Shown here: positions 1-4,783 of the stretch, piece after piece
Position numbering within the stretch: the stretch's first letter is position 1
Layout of the letters: each line of letters starts with the position of its first letter
NCBI GenBank assembly: GCA_027623845.1
Contig: JAQBUJ010000182.1
Span: 1-6,672 of the forward strand
DNA from: Pseudomonadota bacterium
GTDB taxonomy: Bacteria > Pseudomonadota > Alphaproteobacteria > Thalassobaculales > Thalassobaculaceae
Length of the DNA stretch: 6,672 nucleotides
Direction of reading: 5' to 3'
Notes under the pieces: model-generated
Told to the model about the DNA's origin: nothing
Databases searched by the model: none
What the model saw: the letters and a program-made list of their open reading frames with translations, nothing else
Program-made: the position numbers and the translations under genes

Positions 1-125
1 ACCGGATCATCACCAATCTCGGCGTGTTCGACGTCGTCGAAGGCGGGATCAAGGTGGTCGAGTTGGCGCCTGAGGTCACCATGGACGAGGTGCGCCAGAA
101 GACCGAAGCGAGCTTGGTTGGTTAA
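1..125 (+). CDS. 3-oxoacid / 3-oxoadipate CoA-transferase subunit B, C-terminal fragment
   Basis: The window opens inside a gene read from codon position 3-5 to a TAA at 123-125, giving 41 residues. They include RIITNLGVFDV, then a Gly-Gly turn, VVELAPEVTMDEV and the ending KTEASLVG. This layout, with an Arg-Ile-Ile-Thr strand, a Val-Glu-Leu-Ala-Pro strand and a terminal (R/Q)-x-K-T-E-A helix, is the typical C-terminus of the beta subunit of class I CoA-transferases (ScoB, PcaJ, AtoA group). The family moves CoA from succinyl-CoA to acetoacetate or 3-oxoadipate, acting in the cytoplasm with an alpha subunit normally encoded just upstream. The catalytic Glu lies outside the window. The downstream PcaB-like gene favours a 3-oxoadipate role (PcaJ), but the tail alone cannot separate PcaJ from ScoB, so no symbol is given. 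The family call is firm; the substrate is inference. Confidence 0.85.
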   Translation, partial: RIITNLGVFDVVEGGIKVVELAPEVTMDEVRQKTEASLVG

Positions 126-162
126 TCCCCAGGGGTTGGTTAACCCCCAGGGATTGGCTGAG
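118..162 (+). repeat. 18-bp direct tandem repeat across a stop codon, about 2.5 copies
   Basis: Copy 1 (118-135) reads TTGGTTAATCCCCAGGGG and copy 2 (136-153) TTGGTTAACCCCCAGGGA, matching at 16 of 18 positions. A degraded half copy, TTGGCTGAG, follows at 154-162. Copy 1 contains the TAA stop (123-125) of the CoA-transferase gene, so the last two codons are part of the repeat. The second copy also creates a short inverted repeat: GGGGTT (132-137) and AACCCC (142-147) around the 4-base spacer GGTT. There is no T-run after it, so an intrinsic terminator is not supported. The repeat could be slippage debris, a binding site or neutral. Confidence 0.85.
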
Positions 163-184
163 TTCTCCGGTCTGCAGCGCTTTC

Positions 185-188
185 GGAG
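185..188 (+). promoter_or_regulatory. Ribosome binding site that decides the start of the PcaB-like gene
   Basis: GGAG lies 8 bases before the ATG at 197. A GTG in the same frame at 188 would overlap this GGAG and have no other purine-rich site before it, so ATG 197 is preferred. The same bases can pair with CTCCG at 165-169 in a weak 5-bp stem; this is too short to claim control. Confidence 0.6.
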
Positions 189-196
189 TGACCACG

Positions 197-1546
197 ATGG
201 CTGTCTCACCGCTTGATTCAACGGTTTTCGCTGGGGTCTTCGGCGATCCGGAGATTGGTCCGCTATTCTCCGACGAGGCCGAGATCGCGGCGATGATCGA
301 TTTTGAACGCGCCTTGGCCCGCGCCCAGGCGCGTTGCGGCGTCATACCGGTTGCCGCCGGCGCGGCGCTTGATGCGGCGATGGACGGGCTGGTGATTCCG
401 CCGGAGGAATTGACCGCCTCGACCACGGCGGCGGCGGTGCCGGTGCCGGGGCTGGTCACGGCACTCAGAAAACGCCTCGATCCGAGCGCCGCCCAATGGC
501 TGCATTGGGGCGCGACAACCCATGACATTATGGATGGCGGGCTGCTGCTGCGGCTGCGGCGGAGCGTCGATATCGTCGATGCCAGGTTGACCCGCCTGAT
601 CGATACGTTGCTGGCGGCGGCGGAACGCGAGGCCGGCACCGCGATGGCCGGCCGCACCCGCAGCCAAGTGGCGACGCCGATCAGCTTTGGTCTGCGGATC
701 GCCCAATGGGCGCAGCCGCTGATCGATCTGTCCGAGATGCTGGATGAATTGCGGCCACGACTGTTTCGGGTGCAGTTCGGCGGCGCCTCCGGCGCCAACA
801 CGGCGGTTGCGCCGCACGGCCCGGCGATCATTCAAGCCTTGGCCGTGGAATTGGACATGGCCGCTTCGCCGCCATGGCATACCAGCCGAGTGGCGCTGAT
901 TGCGGCGATGGATTGGCACGGCCAGCTGGCCGGCGCCTTGGGCAAGATCGCCGGTGATCTGATGATGATGGGGCGCTCGGAAATCCGCGAAGCGCGGGCC
1001 GGAACCGGCGGCGGCTCCTCGACAATGCCGCAGAAGAGCAATCCGGTAACCGCCGAGGCGATCGGTACGCTGGCGCGCTTCGCCTCCGGCCTGATGGCGC
1101 CGGCGCATTTCACCGCAACCCATCTGGAAGAGCGTGACGGCGTATCTTGGCCGTTGGAATGGTTGGTCCTGCCTCAGGTCGTGGTCGCCGCTGCGGCTGC
1201 CTTGCGGCACGCGCAGGTGCTCGGCGAAACCCTGCAGGCGGATCCCGAGCGGATGCGGGCGGGGTTGGATCTCGGCGGTGGTGCGGCGATGGCCGAGGCC
1301 GCGAGTTTCGCGCTGGCCGGCCATATGCCGCGCGCCGAGGCTCAAGCGCTGATGAAACGTGTGGCGCTCGAGGCGGCGGCAACCGGAGAGCCTCTGGAGG
1401 CTGTCCTGCGGCGGCACAGCGATGTCGACATCGACTGGGCCGAGGCGCTGGACCCGGTGCGGGCGGCGGATCCAAGCCGCGACGTGATCACGATGATCGT
1501 GCAAAGGTGGCGCGATCGCCGGGGAAACGTCCCTTACAACAGCTGA
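197..1546 (+). CDS. pcaB: PcaB-like 3-carboxy-cis,cis-muconate cycloisomerase (fumarase/aspartase superfamily)
   Basis: This 449-residue protein has the length usual for PcaB (about 450), which in the protocatechuate branch of the beta-ketoadipate pathway converts 3-carboxy-cis,cis-muconate to 4-carboxymuconolactone in the cytoplasm. The visible motifs run in family order: an N-terminal helix LFSDEAEIAAMIDFERALARAQ (about 23-44), HWGATTHDIMDGG (103-115), GRTRSQVATPISFG (152-165), VQFGGASGANTA (192-203), PWHTSR (226-231) and the superfamily signature GGGSSTMPQKSNP (271-283) on the mobile active-site loop. The signature is unusual: most PcaB proteins, as I recall them, have MPHK(R/Q)NP, whereas this one has MPQKSNP. 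The start at 197 is set by GGAG at 185-188; GTG 188 would add three residues. It sits 71 bases after a CoA-transferase subunit B, consistent with a pca-type operon. Alternatives are a divergent paralogue or another superfamily lyase; adenylosuccinate lyase is unlikely given the QFGGASG region. Its 3' end overlaps the opposing gene by 13 bases. Confidence 0.8.
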   Translation: MAVSPLDSTVFAGVFGDPEIGPLFSDEAEIAAMIDFERALARAQARCGVIPVAAGAALDAAMDGLVIPPEELTASTTAAAVPVPGLVTALRKRLDPSAAQWLHWGATTHDIMDGGLLLRLRRSVDIVDARLTRLIDTLLAAAEREAGTAMAGRTRSQVATPISFGLRIAQWAQPLIDLSEMLDELRPRLFRVQFGGASGANTAVAPHGPAIIQALAVELDMAASPPWHTSRVALIAAMDWHGQLAGALGKIAGDLMMMGRSEIREARAGTGGGSSTMPQKSNPVTAEAIGTLARFASGLMAPAHFTATHLEERDGVSWPLEWLVLPQVVVAAAAALRHAQVLGETLQADPERMRAGLDLGGGAAMAEAASFALAGHMPRAEAQALMKRVALEAAATGEPLEAVLRRHSDVDIDWAEALDPVRAADPSRDVITMIVQRWRDRRGNVPYNS

Positions 1547-2730
1547 CCACCGCTTTCATCGACCCCGCTATAGAGCCAGGCGACGCCGGCATGGGATTGC
1601 TCTGGCGTGCGGGCCTTGAGGGCCATGTCGCGCAACTCTGCCGTCGGTCCCGCTGCGTGATAGGCGTCGCCATAAAACCGCGCGGTCAGTTGTACACGCG
1701 CCGTCCTGAGATAGCGGTCGCTCTGATAGTCCAAAAGCGCTTGGGCCAAATCACCGTTGCGCCGCTCAAGCCGGGTCGCCAGGCACACCGCGTCCTCGAT
1801 CGCCATGCAGGCGCCTTGGGCCAGATATTGCAACATTGGATGCGCTGCATCACCAATCAGGCCGACCCGGCCCCGGCTCCAGGTCTTTACCGGTTCACGA
1901 TCGCAGAGCACCCACATCCGCCAGGACTCGATGCGCTCAAGCAGGGCCAGGGCGTCGGGATGCTGACCGGCGAATCGTTGCTGCAGCTCCTCAGGGTCGC
2001 CGAAGACGTTCCAGCCTTCCTCATAGCGGTCGCTGTGAAACACCGCGACCAGGTTCATGATCTCGCCCCGGTGCAGCGGATATTGCACCAGATGGGTTCT
2101 TGGACCGGCCCATAGGACCACGGAATTCCAACGCAGGTGTTCGGGAACCTCCGACATCGGCAGCACCGCCCGGTAGGCGATATGTCCGGAAACCCGGGGC
2201 GCATCGTCACCGACAATGCTCTGACGGATGGCCGACCACAGGCCATCGGCGGCGATCAGTCCACTACCGTGATGTACCTCGCCATCCTCGCAGGTGACCG
2301 TCACACCCTGGCTGGTCTCCTGGTAACTGGTGACGTTCTGGCCGAGCAACATCTCAATTTCCGGGATCTGGCGGCAGGCCTCGACTAGAACCTGATGTAA
2401 GTCCGGGCGGTAGATGACACCGTAGGGAAAGGTGAAACGCTCCTGAAAAGCCTCGGTGTTTACCGGGATACGGGTAATCTCGGCGCCGCTCACGCCGTCG
2501 CGCATGACCAGTCCGTCGGGAAAGACCGCCAGATCGCTGATCGCCTCGGTCAGCCCGAGGATTTTGAACATCTTGAAGACATTGGGGCCAAGCTGAATGC
2601 CGGCGCCGACCTCGCCAAACTCGCTTGCCTGTTCAAGCAGCCGGACCTGATAGCCCTTTTGTCCAAGGGCCAGGGCCGCCGCGACACCGCCGATGCCGCC
2701 GCCGGCGATTAAAATAGGCTCGCTTGTCAT
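1534..2730 (-). CDS. FAD-dependent aromatic hydroxylase, 3-hydroxybenzoate 6-hydroxylase-like
   Basis: This 398-residue class A flavoprotein monooxygenase has the length usual for 3-hydroxybenzoate 6-hydroxylases, which use NADH and O2 to turn 3-hydroxybenzoate into gentisate. It shows the FAD dinucleotide motif GGGIGG (10-15) with the ribose-binding Glu at 33, the DG motif ADGLWSAIR (161-169), and the GD motif GLIGDAAHPMLQYLAQGA (290-307) followed by IEDA (311-314). H213 and Y217 (THLVQYPL) and Q301 (MLQYLAQ) fall where I recall the catalytic and substrate residues of the Rhodococcus jostii enzyme, with matching numbers. The ending TPEQSHAGVAWLYSG (375-389) is also typical of that group. The frame stays open upstream to an ATG at 2952, but the FAD motif must start near the N-terminus, so ATG 2728-2730 is chosen; its ribosome site is weak (GAAAG). 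Salicylate 1-hydroxylase or 6-hydroxynicotinate 3-monooxygenase are alternatives. No gentisate dioxygenase is in view. The stop overlaps the PcaB-like gene on the other strand. Confidence 0.82.
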   Translation of the reverse strand: MTSEPILIAGGGIGGVAAALALGQKGYQVRLLEQASEFGEVGAGIQLGPNVFKMFKILGLTEAISDLAVFPDGLVMRDGVSGAEITRIPVNTEAFQERFTFPYGVIYRPDLHQVLVEACRQIPEIEMLLGQNVTSYQETSQGVTVTCEDGEVHHGSGLIAADGLWSAIRQSIVGDDAPRVSGHIAYRAVLPMSEVPEHLRWNSVVLWAGPRTHLVQYPLHRGEIMNLVAVFHSDRYEEGWNVFGDPEELQQRFAGQHPDALALLERIESWRMWVLCDREPVKTWSRGRVGLIGDAAHPMLQYLAQGACMAIEDAVCLATRLERRNGDLAQALLDYQSDRYLRTARVQLTARFYGDAYHAAGPTAELRDMALKARTPEQSHAGVAWLYSGVDESGGQLL

Positions 2731-2768
2731 GCCGAAGTTTCTTTCGATGGTTCCAAATAGGTCAGGGG

Positions 2769-2796
2769 AGTGTAGCGGGGTTGGGCAATCTTTCCA
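2769..2796 (-). promoter_or_regulatory. Possible promoter for the hydroxylase gene
   Basis: Read on the minus strand, TGGAAA (2796-2791) stands 16 bases before TACACT (2774-2769). Each matches the sigma-70 consensus at four of six positions. Transcription would begin near 2762 and leave a leader of about 32 bases before the ATG at 2730. The match is weak and could occur by chance. Confidence 0.22.
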
Positions 2797-2857
2797 GGGG
2801 TGTTCGCCAGCAGGCAGCACCGGCGATCGCGCCCTTCTGATATCCACGTGCTCATCC

Positions 2858-2914
2858 GGAATTCCACTGCGTCCAGCAGCCCATTTGGCTAGGCTTGCAC
2901 CAATGGGAATTCCA
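2858..2914. repeat. Paired GGAATTCCA sites and a bulged inverted repeat upstream of the dehydrogenase gene
   Basis: GGAATTCCA occurs at 2858-2866 and again at 2906-2914; its core GGAATTCC is a perfect palindrome, and the two copies are 48 bases apart. Between and overlapping them, CCCATTTGG (2880-2888) faces CCAATGGG (2900-2907) across an 11-base spacer, forming 8 paired positions with one bulged T. The right GGAATTCCA ends four bases before the AGGAG ribosome site of the next gene, so a protein bound there could block translation or transcription of that gene. Operator function is inference from position and symmetry only. Confidence 0.4.
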
Positions 2915-2929
2915 ATCAGGAGTCGATGA

Positions 2930-3892
2930 ATGGACGCGAACAGCAAGGTCACGGTAATCGGCGCGGGTTTGATGGGCCATGCCCTGGCCTTGGTGCACGC
3001 GGCGGGAGGCCATCAGGTCAAGATGCAGGATGTCAGCGAGGCGCAGCTCAAGCGCGGCGTTGAGCTGATCGCCAGCGCCCTGCAGACCATGGTCGACGCC
3101 GGTGCGATCGACGCGGCGGAGCGCACCAAGATCATTGCCCGGGTGACCCCTGTGCCGGCGCTGGCCGACGCGGTTGCGGACGCCGATCTCATCGTTGAGG
3201 CGGTGGTTGAGAATGTCCCGGTCAAAACCCAGGTCTTCGCCGCAATCGACGCCGCGGCGCCGCTGACCGCGATCCTGGCCAGCAACACGTCGAACCTGGA
3301 TATCTTCCCGCTGGTTCCGGCCCGCCGGCTGCAACGCTGCCTGATCGCGCATTGGTATACGCCGCCCTATATTATCGACTTGGTCGATCTGGCCGCCGGC
3401 CCCGAGACCGACAAGGATATCCTGCCGTCGATGCAGGCGCTTTATTTGGGGATGGGCAAGAAGCCGGTCTTGTTCGAGAAATTCATCAACGGTTATGTCG
3501 CCAATCGATTGCAGGCGGCGATGGGGCTGGAGATCACCAAGCTGCTGGATGAAGGTTGGGCGTCGGCGCGGGCGATCGACGACTCGATCAAATACGGCCT
3601 GGCGTTGCGGATGGCGCTGATGGGGGCGCTGATGAAGGCCGACTTCACCGGTCTGGATATGATGCAGCGGGGCATGGCGAACCAAACCTATCAACCGCCG
3701 GTGCCGCAGGGCAGCAGCCCGACCTTGGACAAGTTGATGGAGCAGGGCCGCCAAGGCGTGATGTTTGGCGCCGGCTATTTTGACTATGGCGGCATGAGCC
3801 CGGAAGAACTGTTCCGCAACCGTGACATCGGGTTGTTGAAGCTGAAGGCCGAAGTCGCGGTTATCGAAAAGGAGACGCCGCTCGGAAGCTGA
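2930..3892 (+). CDS. Single-module 3-hydroxyacyl-CoA dehydrogenase family protein
   Basis: This 320-residue protein matches the short form of the family that oxidises L-3-hydroxyacyl-CoA to 3-oxoacyl-CoA with NAD+, and whose relatives include L-gulonate and carnitine dehydrogenases. The Rossmann half shows VTVIGAGLMGHALA (7-20) with the ribose-binding Asp at 34 (KMQD) and the conserved LIVEAVVENVPVK (87-99). SNTS (118-121) and the catalytic-region His141 (HWYTPP) follow. After about residue 184 comes the all-helical dimerisation domain, opened by FINGYVANRL (185-194), with GAGYFDYGG (280-288) near the end. Two changes stand out: Thr144 replaces the Asn of HFFNP/HWWNP, and Asp153 sits where the family has its dyad Glu, so substrate or activity may differ. 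The start has AGGAG at 2918-2922, 7 bases upstream; ATG 2926 is in the wrong frame. The LLM gene follows 45 bases later and may be co-transcribed. The substrate is unknown. Confidence 0.85.
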   Translation: MDANSKVTVIGAGLMGHALALVHAAGGHQVKMQDVSEAQLKRGVELIASALQTMVDAGAIDAAERTKIIARVTPVPALADAVADADLIVEAVVENVPVKTQVFAAIDAAAPLTAILASNTSNLDIFPLVPARRLQRCLIAHWYTPPYIIDLVDLAAGPETDKDILPSMQALYLGMGKKPVLFEKFINGYVANRLQAAMGLEITKLLDEGWASARAIDDSIKYGLALRMALMGALMKADFTGLDMMQRGMANQTYQPPVPQGSSPTLDKLMEQGRQGVMFGAGYFDYGGMSPEELFRNRDIGLLKLKAEVAVIEKETPLGS

Positions 3893-3898
3893 GCGGCG
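3876..3898 (+). terminator. GC-rich hairpin over the stop codon of the dehydrogenase gene (terminator-like, no T-run)
   Basis: CGCCGCTC (3876-3883) and GAGCGGCG (3891-3898) form a perfect 8-bp stem around the 7-base loop GGAAGCT. The TGA stop is 3890-3892, so the hairpin straddles it. The following bases (CGTACCGACCCGTTAAATCC) have no run of T, so classic intrinsic termination is doubtful. It could instead protect the 3' end of the upstream message, or adjust expression of the LLM gene 45 bases away. Confidence 0.4.
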
Positions 3899-3937
3899 CG
3901 TACCGACCCGTTAAATCCTCACGATCGGGAGCTTGTC

Positions 3938-4783
3938 ATGCATGTCGGCGCTTCACTGTTCTTCACTGATTATTCCATCGGTCCTGTCGCGCGGGCGATG
4001 GAGGAGCGGGGCCTGGAATCGCTTTGGGCACCCGAGCACTCGCATATCCCGACCTCCCGAAAATCACCGTTTCCCCAGGGCGGCGATCTGCCGAAAAAAT
4101 ACTATGACGTGATGGACCCGTTCGTGACCCTCTCGGCGGCCGCCGCTGCGACGGAGCGTCTGAAGATCGGGACCGGGATTTGCCTAGTGGTTCAGCGCGA
4201 TCCGATCCAGACCGCTAAATCGGTGGCCTCGATCGATCAGATCTCCGACGGCCGGTTTCTGTTCGGCATCGGCGCCGGTTGGAACGCCGAGGAAATGGCG
4301 GATCACGGCACCGAGTACAAGACTCGAATGACCCTGATGCGTGAGCGGGTCGAGGCGATGCGCGAGATCTGGACCAAGCCCAAGGCTTCGTATGCCGGGC
4401 GTTTCGTGGCGTTTCCGGAGATGATGACTTGGCCGAAGCCGGTGCAGAAGCCTTATCCGCCGGTGCTTATGGGCGGGGCGTTTCCACATGGCGGCAAGCG
4501 GGCGATCGAATATTGCGACGGCTGGTTGCCGCATGCCCGCCGCCCGAACTATGGCGAGGCCCTGGATATCTTTCCGCAATTTCGCCAGATGGCGGCGGAA
4601 GCCGGGCGAGAGCCGGATTCAATCCCGATCACCGTTTATGGCGTCGCCGAGGACGCCGATACGCTGAAGCGGTATCAGGACGCCGGCACCGAACGGGCCG
4701 TGCTGACCCTGCCGGCGGCCGGCGCCGAGGAGGTTATGCCGGTCCTGGATCGGATTGCGGAATTGATTGCTCATCTGGGCTGA
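3938..4783 (+). CDS. LLM-class (luciferase-like) F420- or FMN-dependent oxidoreductase
   Basis: This 281-residue protein belongs to the bacterial luciferase-like TIM-barrel superfamily, in the group commonly annotated as Rv2161c-type F420-dependent oxidoreductases. Seen are LESLWAPEHSHIP (26-38), the strand/loop ATERLKIGTGICLVVQRDP (71-89), the flavin phosphate-binding-type stretch ISDGRFLFGIGAGWNAEE (102-119), MRERVEAMREIW (134-145), KPYPPVLMGGA (171-181) and CDGWLP (193-198). Members use reduced F420 or FMN to reduce, or with O2 to oxygenate, small substrates; the sequence does not reveal which. No F420 biosynthesis gene or flavin reductase is in the window, so the cofactor is open. GGAG at 3928-3931, 6 bases before the ATG, supports the start. 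Its 45-base distance from the dehydrogenase gene suggests shared transcription, although a hairpin lies between. Its last 50 bases, including the stop, overlap the opposing flavoprotein gene. Confidence 0.83.
   Translation: MHVGASLFFTDYSIGPVARAMEERGLESLWAPEHSHIPTSRKSPFPQGGDLPKKYYDVMDPFVTLSAAAAATERLKIGTGICLVVQRDPIQTAKSVASIDQISDGRFLFGIGAGWNAEEMADHGTEYKTRMTLMRERVEAMREIWTKPKASYAGRFVAFPEMMTWPKPVQKPYPPVLMGGAFPHGGKRAIEYCDGWLPHARRPNYGEALDIFPQFRQMAAEAGREPDSIPITVYGVAEDADTLKRYQDAGTERAVLTLPAAGAEEVMPVLDRIAELIAHLG

Larger units (their letters stand above)
2731..2929. promoter_or_regulatory. Divergent intergenic control region between the hydroxylase and the acyl-CoA dehydrogenase-type gene
   Basis: This 199-base gap separates two genes transcribed away from each other, so promoters for both should lie here. 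It is less GC-rich towards the right end. It contains two copies of GGAATTCCA (2858-2866 and 2906-2914, 48 bases apart), a bulged inverted repeat (2880-2907) and a CACGTG palindrome (2845-2850). On the minus strand a weak promoter-like pair is visible. No small open frame here looks like a gene, and no regulator gene is adjacent. Confidence 0.6.

Noticed and set aside
132..147. Intrinsic terminator after the CoA-transferase gene
   Set aside because: The GGGGTT/AACCCC stem is only 6 bp and is followed by CAGGGA, not a T-run. It is explained by the tandem repeat.
263..1504. Long open frame of 413 codons on the minus strand opposite the PcaB-like gene
   Set aside because: It is rich in Arg, His, Gln and Pro with no recognisable domain, the usual product of reading a GC-rich gene backwards. 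The plus frame has complete family motifs.
1147..2115. Open frame of 322 codons on the plus strand spanning the convergent junction
   Set aside because: It lies in a second frame of the PcaB-like gene and then antisense to the hydroxylase. The product is low-complexity Gly/Arg/Ala at its start, and no motif crosses the junction.
2845..2850. CACGTG palindrome in the divergent region as a regulator site
   Set aside because: A single 6-base palindrome is expected by chance in a window this size, and nothing nearby repeats it.
2731..2952. N-terminal extension of the hydroxylase from an ATG at 2952
   Set aside because: The 74 extra residues begin with a hydrophobic, signal-like stretch, but they run antisense through the divergent control region and the start of the dehydrogenase gene. 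Class A hydroxylases begin just before the FAD motif, as ATG 2730 gives.
2852..3754. Open frame of 300 codons on the minus strand opposite the dehydrogenase gene
   Set aside because: The composition is dominated by Arg, Gln, His and Asp with no domain. It mirrors the codon bias of the real gene on the plus strand.
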